Below are positions 1 to 9,115 of a stretch of 64,000 nucleotides of DNA, one piece after another. The stretch comes from Burkholderiales bacterium (GTDB lineage: Bacteria > Pseudomonadota > Gammaproteobacteria > Burkholderiales > SG8-39), in contig JAOSJV010000001.1 in assembly GCA_027493935.1 (NCBI GenBank), positions 2,193,157 through 2,257,156 of the forward strand, given 5' to 3'. The stretch's first letter is position 1; every line of letters begins with the position of its first letter. The notes beneath the pieces were generated by a model that worked only from the letters and a program-made list of their open reading frames with translations, ran no database searches and was not told the DNA's origin. Both the position numbers and the translations under genes were made by a program.

Positions 1-2
1 AC

Positions 3-428
3 CGGGCGCACGGCTGGGGGCGCAAGCTCCGGGATGACCGCAACGTGCTCGGTCGCATGGACGCGCTGCGATACTGGACGCAAGGGGGCGCGTGGACCAG
101 CTCGGAGGAGGGAACCAAGGGCGCGCTCACGTCAGGGAAGTGGGCCGATCTCGCGATCCTCTCGGCCGATTACTTCAGCGTTCCGGACGAGGCGATCAAG
201 CGTCTCGAGTCGGTGCTCACGATGGTGGGCGGCAAAGTCGTGTACGCGGCGGATACGTACTCGCGGCTCTCGCCCCCGTCGCTCCCGGTGAGTCCCGATT
301 GGCTTCCCGCGGGACGCATGCCGGCGCCCCGCGCTGTTCAGGCGCCGCCCGTGCGCCGTCATGCGCATCCAGTCATCATCGGCGACGCGGGCCCGTGGAC
401 CCTCGGGTGTGGATGCGCCTTCGGCTAG
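3..428 (+). CDS. Amidohydrolase (YtcJ-like), C-terminal part
   Basis: Only the last 141 residues are in the window; the gene enters from the left edge. The visible part has the closing barrel and small beta-sandwich of metal-dependent amidohydrolases of the YtcJ type: an A-L-R-x-W-T segment, then S-S-E-E-G-T-K-G, then G-K-W-A-D-L-A-I-L-S and V-G-G-K-V-V-Y-A. These enzymes hydrolyse C-N or C-O bonds on small molecules; the substrate cannot be inferred. The metal ligands lie in the missing part. After the family homology there is a proline-rich tail of about 45 residues ending in CGCAFG, longer than usual, which could be a shifted frame near the end. Confidence 0.75.
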   Translation, partial: RAHGWGRKLRDDRNVLGRMDALRYWTQGGAWTSSEEGTKGALTSGKWADLAILSADYFSVPDEAIKRLESVLTMVGGKVVYAADTYSRLSPPSLPVSPDWLPAGRMPAPRAVQAPPVRRHAHPVIIGDAGPWTLGCGCAFG

Positions 429-517
429 CGCGCGGTGGGCGCGCCTTCGGTCGGCGCTGCCAGGCGAGTCACCCGGGCGCGTCGCGTTGCGCACGGGACC
501 GTGCCGAGCGGAGGTGA

Positions 518-1499
<982 letters not shown>

Positions 1500-1535
1500 C
1501 CGGACACGGTCCAGCCCCGGGGCAGTAGCCCGACA

Positions 1536-1800
1536 GGGCTTGCAGGCCCGCAGCCGGAAGCGCCGGCACGATGCCGCGCTCGGTGAGCAAGCCGGTGACG
1601 AGGGCGGCCGGGATGACGTCGAACGCCGGCCGCACGATCGCGACGCCCTCGGGCGCCAGCGCTCGCCGCGGAAGCCGCTCGCCCCGGCGGCCGTGCGCGC
1701 CTCGATCGGGATTCCGACGCCCGGGGCGATCGCGCGGCAGATGCTCCGGCATGGCGCCGCAACGTAGATCGGCAGGCCGTGCGGCGCCGCGCCGCGCGCA
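1536..1800 (-). pseudogene. 3'-terminal fragment of mtnA
   Basis: Read on the minus strand this stretch matches the C-terminal 85 or so residues of the intact mtnA at 20040-21092: the shared phrases are Y-V-A-A-P near 1770, G-F-R-G-E-R-W near 1680, and P-A-F-D-V-x-P-A-A-L-V-T and L-T-E-R-G-I-V-P-A near 1570-1620. The match changes reading frame in the middle and lacks the rest of the gene, so it cannot be functional. The 3' end has lost the native stop. It is a decayed duplicate, not a neighbour gene's tail. Confidence 0.75.
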
Positions 1801-1867
1801 GCGACGGAGTGGAAGGCGAATCCGGCTAGATCGCCATACCGGACCGGCTGGGCGCGCGTTGCCCGGC

Positions 1868-1950
1868 CTCGCGGGGTGCGCCGATTGATGGGCAGAACGT
1901 TCCGCCAACGCGATCGCCCGATGTGTCGCGCCCGGCGCCTGCGGCGGCGG
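1868..1950. repeat. Dispersed repeat, copy 1
   Basis: About 83 bases that recur, with roughly 85% identity by eye, at 6416-6499. Both copies start with CTCGCGGGGTGCGCCGATTG and end with a GGCGCCTGCGGC block; the core CGATCGCCCGATGTGT (copy 1) is CAATCGCCCGATGTGT in copy 2. This copy lies directly beyond the mtnA fragment; copy 2 lies at the broken end of a methyltransferase gene. No open frame or terminal inverted repeat is evident. Confidence 0.7.
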
Positions 1951-2186
1951 ACGGCTCGCACGCTGCGGGCATGCCCCTTGTGTTGATCCGGCGCAGGCGT
2001 ACACTGTCCCAGTTCCCGCAGGAACAACGGCAGGGAATCGGCCGACCGGCTGCGAGTCGTTCACGTTCGGGCCGCGGGGGCCCGCTCTAGCGGCACTGCC
2101 TGTGCCACCCCGCACCACCTCGACGCGACAGGCGCCGCGGTGCGCGCGATCGCGAGAGAACTGACAGTCGACCAAGGAGACACGCC
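1951..2186. other. Intergenic stretch before the GYD gene
   Basis: With the mtnA fragment and the repeat this completes a gap of almost 700 bases. I see no convincing gene. The last bases before 2187 contain CCAAGGAGACACGCC, a good ribosome binding site for the GYD protein. A promoter is likely here but no hexamers stand out. Confidence 0.5.
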
Positions 2187-2474
2187 ATGCCAACATTCAT
2201 CTCGCTCGTAAACTTCACCGACCAGGGCGTCAAGAACGTCAAGGACTCGCCCGATCGGCTGCAGGCATTCAGGGCAGCGGCCGAGAAACTGGGCGTCAAG
2301 GTCAAGGACGTCTACTACACGGTCGGGAGCTACGACCTCGTCACGGTCGTGGAGGGTACCGGGGAGGACGTGACGGCAGCGCTGCTCAAGGTCGGCTCGC
2401 TCGGCAACGTCCGGACGCAAACGCTGCGCGGTTTCACGCCGGAGGAGTTCAAGAAGATCCTCGCTGCGATCTAG
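2187..2474 (+). CDS. GYD domain protein
   Basis: A 95-residue protein with a GYD-type ferredoxin-like fold: M-P-T-F-I-S-L-V-N-F-T-D-Q-G at the start, the signature G-S-Y-D-L-V in the middle (the Y-D pair that names the family as GYD/GSYD), and E-E-F-K-K-I-L at the end. Family members are small, soluble and of unknown biochemical role. The ribosome binding site AAGGAG is 8 bases before the ATG. It appears to be a single-gene unit: a GC-rich palindrome follows the stop. Confidence 0.85.
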   Translation: MPTFISLVNFTDQGVKNVKDSPDRLQAFRAAAEKLGVKVKDVYYTVGSYDLVTVVEGTGEDVTAALLKVGSLGNVRTQTLRGFTPEEFKKILAAI

Positions 2475-2493
2475 CGAGAGGCTCGGCGCGGTG

Positions 2494-2515
2494 GCGGGCG
2501 CGCCGGCGCGCCCGC
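2494..2515. terminator. 22-bp perfect GC palindrome after the GYD gene
   Basis: Two perfect 11-base arms (GCGGGCGCGCC and its complement) with no loop, 20 bases past the GYD stop codon. There is no T-run, so this is not a canonical intrinsic terminator, but it could still stop transcription or be a protein-binding site. Confidence 0.35.
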
Positions 2516-2838
2516 ACGCTGCAAGCGCCTTGTGGAGCGCGAGCTCCGCTTGCCTCGTTGCTGCTGCAAACGACTCCAACCCTGCCGCGCGGCGGACTGC
2601 TTGATGGCGGGCGCTCGCCCCCATTCTTGCGGCAACCGATCGCGCGCGTTGTCCGATCAGCGACGAAGGTACGAGACTTCGCGTGGCGCCGTCGGCGGCA
2701 GGGCGCAGCCGGCAGACGCCGTCGCGCCGGCCATCGCGGTGCGCGACATCCGGCCGCGCATCGGCGAGCTCGCGCTCGCGACGAGCGGCCGATTCCTGCA
2801 CCGCAACGGCAGCGCGCTCCCCGGATGAGGTGCGACCC
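2516..2838. other. Gap with no identifiable gene
   Basis: Between the palindrome and the PPOX gene there are about 320 bases. An open frame continues upstream of the PPOX start on the plus strand but its sequence is arginine/alanine rich and shows no family resemblance, so I treat it as non-coding leader. Confidence 0.45.
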
Positions 2839-3450
2839 GTGACCGACGAACCGTTCTATCACAATGGCATGCGGCAGCTGCAGGACGCGCGCGAGACGGG
2901 GCCGATCGCCGACCGCCTGAGCCAAGTGACCCTGCGCGGGGCATTCACCGACGAGGATCGGGAGTTCATCGAGCGGTGCGCGATGTTCTTCCTCGCCACC
3001 GCGGACGCTCGTGGCCGGCCCGAGTGCTCTTACAAGGGCGGCCTGCCAGGGTTCGTGCGCGTGCTCGACGAGCGCACGCTCGCCATCCCGGACTACGACG
3101 GAAACGGCATGTACCGCTCCTGGGGCAACATCCTCGTCAACCCCCGAGTCGGGCTCCTGTTCCTGGACTTCGAGAACCCACGGCGCATTCGGGTCAACGG
3201 CACGGCGCAGATCCGCGCGGACGATCCACTGCGCGAGGCGTTTCCCGGCGCCGTGTTGATCGTCCGCGTCACGGCGGAGCGGATCTTCCCCAACTGCCCG
3301 CGCTACATCCACCGGATGCAGCTGGTCGAGCATTCGGCATACGCACCACGCCCGCAGTACACCCCGCCGGTCCCCGCGTGGAAGACGTTCGAGGTGTTTC
3401 GCGACGCCTTGCCGGCACGGGACCGGGCGGACGACGAGCGCGGCGCATGA
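2839..3450 (+). CDS. Pyridoxamine 5'-phosphate oxidase-like FMN-binding protein
   Basis: A 203-residue split-barrel flavoprotein. The start GTG at 2839 is chosen because family homology begins at F-Y-H-N-G-M-R-x-L-Q-D and GAGG precedes it; the open frame extends further upstream. Typical elements are F-L-A-T-A-D-A-x-G-R-P-E-C-S, then P-D-Y-D-G-N-G-M-Y-R-S-W-G-N and P-R-V-G-L-L-F-L-D-F, followed by F-P-N-C-P-R-Y-I-H. These proteins bind FMN or related cofactors and reduce small substrates; the exact reaction is unknown. It lies 39 bases before a glutathione S-transferase gene on the same strand, suggesting shared detoxification. Confidence 0.82.
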   Translation: MTDEPFYHNGMRQLQDARETGPIADRLSQVTLRGAFTDEDREFIERCAMFFLATADARGRPECSYKGGLPGFVRVLDERTLAIPDYDGNGMYRSWGNILVNPRVGLLFLDFENPRRIRVNGTAQIRADDPLREAFPGAVLIVRVTAERIFPNCPRYIHRMQLVEHSAYAPRPQYTPPVPAWKTFEVFRDALPARDRADDERGA

Positions 3451-3489
3451 GCCGCGCGAATTCACACCACGCCTACTCAGGAGGCACAC

Positions 3490-4110
3490 ATGGCGATCGA
3501 ACTGTATTCCTGGCCGCACAGCTCTGGTACGCGTGTCGCGTGGGCGCTCGAGGAGCTCGGCGTGCCGTACAAGTACGTCGCGCTGGACGCGAAGAAGCAG
3601 GAGCATCTGACGCCGCACTATCTGACCGTCAACCCGCACGGCAAGGTGCCGGCCCTGGTGGACGACGGTCAGCGCTACTTCGAATCGGCCGCCATCCTGC
3701 TACACCTCGGCGACAGATACGGGGTGGCGAAGGGCCTGTGGCCCGCGCCGGGCGGCCAGGCGCATGCCGACGCGCTCTGCTGGACCGTGTGGGCGATCTC
3801 CGAGCTCATGGAGTACATGATGCAGTACCTGTACCACGGGATGGACACCCCGGTTTCGTACCCGCCGCAGCATCGCAGCCAGGCGGCCGCCGAGTATTGC
3901 CTGGCGCAGCTGAGGCGGCAGCTGCAGGCGCTCGAGACGCAGCTCGACGCGCGCGACTCCCTGCTCGGCGCGTTCTCGCTCGCCGACGTCGCCGCCGGCA
4001 GCGTGCTCGCGCTGGGCGTCGGGTTCGGGCTCGAACTCGACCGGCACCCTCGCGCAGCGGCGTGGTGCGCGCGCTGCACCGGGCGGCCCGCGTTCAAGCG
4101 GGCGCGCTAA
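3490..4110 (+). CDS. Glutathione S-transferase family protein
   Basis: A 206-residue protein with an N-terminal thioredoxin-like domain (L-Y-S-W-P-H-S-S-G-T-R-V at 5-16, cis-proline motif G-K-V-P-A-L around 51-56, then F-E-S-A-A-I-L glutathione-binding Glu-Ser) and an all-helical C-terminal domain (about 85-206). Catalytic Ser is likely in the S-S-G-T-R turn. Members conjugate glutathione to electrophiles in the cytoplasm. A strong ribosome binding site CAGGAGG sits 7 bases before the ATG. The gene is 39 bases after the PPOX-like gene. Confidence 0.88.
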   Translation: MAIELYSWPHSSGTRVAWALEELGVPYKYVALDAKKQEHLTPHYLTVNPHGKVPALVDDGQRYFESAAILLHLGDRYGVAKGLWPAPGGQAHADALCWTVWAISELMEYMMQYLYHGMDTPVSYPPQHRSQAAAEYCLAQLRRQLQALETQLDARDSLLGAFSLADVAAGSVLALGVGFGLELDRHPRAAAWCARCTGRPAFKRAR

Positions 4111-4620
4111 CGGGCCCGCGGCCGTGCCCGACCTTCGTATTGGCCTGGTTCAGCAGAGCCGGACCGAGCGGACAAAGCTCAGTCCTGCCCGCGCGTCCAG
4201 CGCCGCGAGGTCCGAGAACGGCCTCCCTGGCGCGGCGCACCGGTCGGGGACGACCTTGACGTACAGCGTTTCGGGCGGCGCGGCGTCCGCGGCGAGCGGC
4301 GCCAGCGGGAGGGCGCGGGCGAACCCTCCGGCGGCGATAGTCCTGAGGCAGCGCGCCGCGCCGGTAGGTGTGTCCATGTCAGACTCCTCTAGAAGCCATC
4401 TCAGAATCGCGGCTGTGCTTGTTCGTCAAATGAGGTCGTACGAACAAAAGGCGAACCCTTGTAAATCCCCGCTTTCGCGGTCGCATTTTCATTTTGAGAT
4501 CGGTTGTAGGCAATTTTTCGACCCTAGGTGGACAATCCGCGCGGATTTCGGCGCGGACTCTTCGCGGGGACGGCGAGGCCGTCAAGCGACCCCTGGTCGG
4601 TGCACGCACGAGTCCTGGTA
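4111..4620. other. Divergent gap before the LysR relic
   Basis: About 510 bases. It holds one possible short minus-strand gene (4150-4377, listed separately) and an unusually AT-richer patch at 4420-4520 which would suit a LysR-controlled divergent promoter. A long open frame from 4494 precedes the LysR coding part but its first 60 residues do not look like protein. Confidence 0.45.
4150..4377 (-). CDS. Possible truncated gene, unrecognised
   Basis: A 75-codon frame with a well-placed ribosome binding site (AGAGGAGTCTGAC before ATG), divergent from the LysR relic. That is the position where the target gene of a LysR regulator usually lies. The translation is alanine rich and I recognise no family. 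Given that the regulator and the following methyltransferase are broken, this may be the surviving 5' end of a deleted target gene. Coding status is uncertain. Confidence 0.3.
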   Translation of the reverse strand: MDTPTGAARCLRTIAAGGFARALPLAPLAADAAPPETLYVKVVPDRCAAPGRPFSDLAALDARAGLSFVRSVRLC

Positions 4621-5575
4621 ATGCATCGCGCCCGGGGTCCACGCCTCTCGCTCGACCTGCTGCGCGCCTTTGCATCGCCGCCCGTCACCTGAGCTTCACG
4701 CGCGCGGCGCAGGAGCTGTTCGTGACGCAGCCGGCGGTCAGCCGCGAGATCAAGACCCTCGAGGACCAGCTCGGCCATCCGCTCTTCCGCCGCGTGAACC
4801 GCACCTTGCAGCTGACCCATGTTGGCCAGGAGCTGCACCGTGCGGCGGAAGAGGCGCTCGCGCTCGTCGAGACGGCGGTCGAGCGGATCGCGGCGCCCGG
4901 CAAGGCGCTGGCGGTCACCACGACGACTTCGCTCGCGTCGCTGTGGCTTGCGCCGAGGCTTGCGCGCTTCACCCGTGTCCACCCCGGAGTCGACGTGCGG
5001 ATCGCCGCGGTGAACGACATGGTCAACCTCGACCTCGAGCGCGAGCACCTGGACGTCGCGATTCGCTTCGTGGCGCCGGGCTGGGACATCCCCGGGGGCG
5101 AGCGACTGGTCGACGATGAGACCTTTCCCGTCTGCTCGCCACGGCTCGCGCGCGACCGGACGCTCCCGCTCAAGACGTCCGCGGATCTCGCGCGCCACGT
5201 GCTGCTCGATTTCGAGCGAATCGCCTTCGGCCGGCCGTGGTCCGACTGGGCGCATTGGTTCCAAGGCATGGATCTCCGCCCGGTCAAACCCGCGGGTACG
5301 CTGCACTTCTCACACTACGACCAGGCAATCCAGGCGGCGCTCGAGGGTAGTGGCGTCGCCATCGGCAAGCGGCCGCACCTCACGCGCTATCTCAGGACGG
5401 ACTCCTGTGCGCCCCGTTCGGCCGGAAATGGGTGGCGCGGCTCGGCCGCTTCTCTGTCGTCATCGCCCCCGCGGCGGCCAAGCGCGAGCCGGTGGCAGCA
5501 TTCGTCTCGTGGCTGCGGAGCGAGATGCTCGAGGACGACGGATCGATGGCCGCGCCAGCCCGAAGTGTCCCATAA
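4621..5575 (+). pseudogene. LysR-family transcriptional regulator (GcvA-like), two frameshifts
   Basis: Three frames together give a complete LysR protein of about 315 residues. Frame 1 from the ATG at 4621 gives R-L-S-L-D-L-L-R-A-F-A; a base is missing near 4671, after which the helix-turn-helix follows (L-S-F-T-R-A-A-Q-E-L-F-V-T-Q-P-A-V-S-R-E-I). The effector domain runs to about 5395, where a second shift moves to the frame G-L-L-C-A-P-F-G-R-K-W-V-A-R and then F-V-S-W-L-R-S-E-M ending at the TAA at 5573. As written it cannot make a full protein. Either a dead regulator or sequencing indels. Confidence 0.8.
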
Positions 5576-6410
5576 CGTCGATCCCGATCGTCGCCGCGAC
5601 GGGCGTCAGACGCGCGACGTCCAGGCGTGGTCGGAGGGCATGGTCTGCGCCGGATACCTCGATCACGAGCCGGAGGAGGACACGTATCGGTTGCCGGAGG
5701 AGCACGCGTACCGGTTGGCGTCCGAAGGGACGGACCACTTCGTGGGCGGCCTGTCCTGCGCCGCGCCGATGCCGCTGCGCGTCGCGCCGCGCGTGGCGCA
5801 GCCGTTCGCGACCGGTGGCGGGGTGCCGTTCGCCGACTCTGGTGTGGACTGCGTGGGGGCCTTCGACCGGATCAACCGCGGACAGTACGAGCAGCGCTTC
5901 GCCACGCATTAACTCAATGGGCTTCCGGACGTCGTCGACCGCCGGTAGGCCGGCGGGAGCGTCCTCGATTTCGGCTGCGGCGTGGGCCGCGTCGTGCCGA
6001 CGCTCGCCAACGCGTTTCCGCGGGCGACGACGGTTGGCCTAGCCCGGACGGCGAGTCGATCCGCCCGGCGAGAGCCGCCGCTGACGCCGAAGTGCTGGGC
6101 GGGCGCGCGCGCTTCGTGGCACACGATATCGCGGACCTCGACCCCAGAGGGGGAGTTCGATGTCGTGACCGCGTGCGACTGCGTTCACGACCGTGCTGCG
6201 CGTGTCGCCACGCGGAAGGACATCCGCGCGCGCGCTTGAAACCGGACGGCGTCCTGCTCGCCCTCGAGCCCAAGATCGCCGATCGCCTCCAGCAGAACGG
6301 CATTGCGATCGCGACAATATATTACGCACTTAGCGTCTTTCATTGCATGACGCAATCGCTCGCCCAAGGCGGACCCGGACTGGGCGCCTGCACGGGTCCG
6401 GCGCGAACCG
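5576..6410 (+). pseudogene. SAM-dependent methyltransferase with N-terminal winged helix, decayed and truncated
   Basis: Fragments in all three plus frames line up as one protein: a winged-helix region (W-S-E-G-M-V-C-A-G-Y-L and Y-R-L-P-E-E-H-A-Y), F-A-D-S-G-V-D-C-V, then the SAM-binding loop V-L-D-F-G-C-G-V-G-R, then F-D-V-V-T-A-C-D-C-V-H-D, and L-K-P-D-G-V-L-L-A-L-E-P. There are in-frame stops (TAA about 5911, TAG about 5947) plus frame changes near 6036, 6145 and 6235. The C-terminal part is missing: homology stops where the dispersed repeat begins near 6416. Stops as well as shifts argue for real decay. Confidence 0.78.
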
Positions 6411-6415
6411 GGGCG

Positions 6416-6499
6416 CTCGCGGGGTGCGCCGATTGATGGCGAGGAGGTTGCGCCAGCGCAATCGCCCGATGTGTTGCGCCCGGCGCCTGCGGCAGCGGG
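6416..6499. repeat. Dispersed repeat, copy 2
   Basis: Second copy of the 83-base repeat at 1868-1950, in the same orientation. It replaces the 3' end of the methyltransferase, so insertion or recombination at this repeat probably truncated that gene. Confidence 0.7.
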
Positions 6500-6647
6500 C
6501 ATCGGGCTCGCCGACGCGCACCACGGGGGTGTCGGTCTTGCGTGCGCGGTCTTTCACCCGAGCGCCCGCCCACGCCCGGTCTCTCCACCGCCACCCGACC
6601 GGCCTGCCGGACTACCGCGCGCCTCGCGGGTAGGGGAGAGGGTGAGG

Positions 6648-7283
6648 CTAGAAAAACCCCGCCTTGCGCGCCGCCTCCACGCCCACGCGGGCGAGGTCCG
6701 CGATCTGGGCATTCACGCTCCGCGAGGCGGGCGACGTCACCTTGCTCGACCACATGAGCCGTACGGTCGCGACGTCGGTCAGCCCGATGCTCGCCGCATA
6801 CGCGCTGTGCGCCTCGCCGCCGCCGATCGGGATACCGATGCCGATGCCGATGCCCGCGCCGCTCACGCGGCCGCCGCCCCAGCCGCCGAATCCGACACCG
6901 AGGCTCGGACCACCACTCACGAAGGTCGCTTCCGGGCCGATCGACGCCGCGAGGATCGCCCTCGCGCCGGCCGCGCGCGCCGCGGCGAGCGTCTTGTCGT
7001 TCGCCGGCGGCGGACCAGCGGTGAGCGTGGCCGCCTCGGCCCCACCGACCGGTATCGCCCCGACCGCACGCGCCTCGGCCGCGAGCTTATCCTGGCAGAT
7101 GCGTTTCGCCGCCGTCGAGTCGGCGTCGCAGACGACGAGCACACGCTCGCCCCGCAGCGACCGCCCCTTGAACTCCGGATCGCTCCAGTCGGCGGCGACG
7201 CGGGTGGTCGCGCAGCCCGCGAGCAAGCACGCCGCGGCGGCGAGCGCTGCGGACGGACCGAGGAGACGCACAGCGAGCTTCAC
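6648..7283 (-). CDS. Putative lipoprotein
   Basis: A 211-residue protein with a bacterial lipoprotein signal: positively charged start, hydrophobic stretch and lipobox L-L-A-G-C near residue 24. The mature part has a glycine-rich run (G-x-G-x-G-I-G-I-P-I-G-G-G) between about 125 and 155 that could insert in or touch the membrane. I do not recognise a named family; similar proteins with T-T-R-V-x-A-D-W near the start are annotated as DUF4136-like. The GTG start overlaps the stop of the TerC/USP gene (GTGA), so the two are translationally coupled. Its 3' half is duplicated at 13090-13442. Confidence 0.7.
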   Translation of the reverse strand: MKLAVRLLGPSAALAAAACLLAGCATTRVAADWSDPEFKGRSLRGERVLVVCDADSTAAKRICQDKLAAEARAVGAIPVGGAEAATLTAGPPPANDKTLAAARAAGARAILAASIGPEATFVSGGPSLGVGFGGWGGGRVSGAGIGIGIGIPIGGGEAHSAYAASIGLTDVATVRLMWSSKVTSPASRSVNAQIADLARVGVEAARKAGFF

Positions 7284-8452
7284 TTGACCACCAGCACCGG
7301 CACCATCGCATTGACGATCGTATCCTGCGTGACCGAGCCGAGCAGCGCGCCCGTGTGCGTTCCGAGGCCGCGCGTGCCCATCACGATCTGGTCGGCCTTC
7401 TGCTCGGCAGCGAACTCGGCGATCACCTTACCAGGCTGGCCGACGAACTGGTGCACGCCATAGCGGATGCCGGCCTGGTCGAGCAGCGCGCGCGCGGGGC
7501 CGAGCGCCTTGTCGGCGCGCTCCCGGTGATAGTCCTGCAGGTCGTCGCGCGACACGAAGGAGGCGACATCGCTCGAGACGGCCCGCTGGACGTTGATGAG
7601 ATCGAGCTGCAGTCCAAGGCCGACGGCAAGCCGCTTGCCCATGTCCATCGCATAACGCACCGCCGCGAGCGAGCCCTCGGAGCCGTCCACCGGCACCAGG
7701 ACGCGCAACACCTGGCCGACCGTTACCGGCGCCTCGGTCGCCGCGATCGGCTGCATCGGCACGCCCACCCGCGCGGCTTCGGCGCGGCGCTTGAGCAGCG
7801 TGCCGATGATCACGACGAGGATCGCACCGGCCGCCGCCGCAACATAGGTGTGCCCGCGCGGCGCATCCGCCAGCGAGGCCTTGACCGCGACGTCGGTCAC
7901 CAGCATGTCGCCGGCGATCCAGCCGAGCAGCGCACCGCCGAAGGTGATCACGATCGGGAAGCGCTCCATCAGCCTGAGCACGATCCGGCTGCCCCATACG
8001 ACGATCGGGATGCTCACCAGGATCCCGAAGACTACCAGGCCGATGTCGCCCTTGGCGGCACCGGCGACGGCGATGACGTTATCGAGGCTCATCACGGCGT
8101 CGGCGACAACGATCGTCTTGATCGCTCCGGCCAGCGTGGTGGCGCCCTCCACGCTGCCGTGCGCCTCCGCGTCGTGCTCGGGCAGCAGCAGCTTCACCCC
8201 GATCCACAGCAGGAGCAGCGCGCCAACGACCTTCAGGTAGGGGATCGCGAGGAGCTGCAAGGCGAAGAAGACCAGCACCACCCGCAGGCCGATCGCACCG
8301 ACGACGCCCCAGAAGATGCCCTGCCTGCGCTGCGCCTCCGGCAGCCGCCGGCACGCGAGCGCGATCACGACCGCGTTGTCCCCGCCGAGCATGATGTCGA
8401 TCGCGATGATCTGCGCCACCGCGAACCAGAACTGCGGACTTCCGAACTCCAC
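7280..8452 (-). CDS. TerC-family membrane protein fused to a universal stress domain
   Basis: A 390-residue fusion. Residues 1-235 form a TerC/YjbE integral membrane domain with about seven helices and the two family acidic motifs D-N-A-V-V-I-A (about 26) and D-N-V-I-A-V-A (about 124), likely metal-ion (Mn) related. Residues 250-390 are a complete universal stress domain: V-L-V-P-V-D-G-S-E at its start and the ATP-binding pattern G-T-R-G-L-G followed by G-S-V-T at its end. The USP part would face the cytoplasm and could couple nucleotide or stress sensing to transport. The frame is continuous, with no sign of an assembly join. Confidence 0.88.
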   Translation of the reverse strand: MEFGSPQFWFAVAQIIAIDIMLGGDNAVVIALACRRLPEAQRRQGIFWGVVGAIGLRVVLVFFALQLLAIPYLKVVGALLLLWIGVKLLLPEHDAEAHGSVEGATTLAGAIKTIVVADAVMSLDNVIAVAGAAKGDIGLVVFGILVSIPIVVWGSRIVLRLMERFPIVITFGGALLGWIAGDMLVTDVAVKASLADAPRGHTYVAAAAGAILVVIIGTLLKRRAEAARVGVPMQPIAATEAPVTVGQVLRVLVPVDGSEGSLAAVRYAMDMGKRLAVGLGLQLDLINVQRAVSSDVASFVSRDDLQDYHRERADKALGPARALLDQAGIRYGVHQFVGQPGKVIAEFAAEQKADQIVMGTRGLGTHTGALLGSVTQDTIVNAMVPVLVVK

Positions 8453-9056
8453 TACTTCGTCCCCTCGGTTGCCATCCAGCCGCAGCGGATCGGGTCGAAA
8501 CCGGAGTTTCGCTCAAGTCGCACGCCCGCGGCACGCGAGGTTCGCGACCCGCCATCCGGTCGGGTCGCTCCGGGCGAACCGGCGAGCTCGAGGTCGCCGG
8601 ACGCGCATTCGATCCGAAATGCTCCGCGGCCAGGCGCCCCAGTAGAGCGGGTCGGTGTTGCCGCCGGAGATCACGTCGATGTCGGCGAGGTCGACGCCGC
8701 GCTGCCCGCCGGCGGTCTGCGTGAGGCTGGTGAGGCGATCCTGCCCCCTCGGTGCCGGCGCTGCCCCCGCGGTTTCGCCTGCTCCTTGCGGAGGCAGCGC
8801 GCGGACCCGGACGTCTCGAGCGCCTCGTCGAGCATCGGGGCGTCGTCGCAGCGGGCGTTGCCGAGGCGCATGAAATCCTGGTTCTACGGTCCGCCGGGGC
8901 CTTGGGCGCCGGTACCGTCCAGGAACACGTCCTACACCCCGATGATTCCGGCCGTTTCGATCGACCGGGGCTCGGCCTCGTGCACCTGGTCGCGCTCGCG
9001 CGTAGCCGAGAAGTTGCGCCCGGCGCGCGGGACCGGAGAATCGATCTGCCCGGTTC
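8453..9056. other. Gap with unidentified minus-strand coding scraps
   Basis: About 600 bases without a supported gene. On the minus strand two stretches read like protein: at 8640-8737 a segment G-V-D-L-A-D-I-D-V-I-S-G-G-N-T-D, and at 8790-8870 a segment M-R-L-G-N-A-R-C-D-D-A-P-M-L-D-E-A-L-E. They are in different frames with stops between. I cannot name the family. This may be remnants of one or two deleted genes. Confidence 0.4.
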
Positions 9057-9100
9057 GCGCTATAGAGTGACCGTCACGGAAGAAGGCCGTTTGAGCTCCC
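9057..9100 (+). mobile_element. Orphan copy of an IS91-like terminal sequence
   Basis: The stretch CGCTATAGAGTGACCGTCAC, continuing with GGAAGAAGGCCGTTTGA, recurs with few differences at 13042-13085, where it follows the tail of an IS91-type transposase. Here no transposase is present, so this is a solo end. It abuts the 3' end of the FadL-type gene. Confidence 0.5.
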
Positions 9101-9115
9101 TGGCCGCTGTGCACG

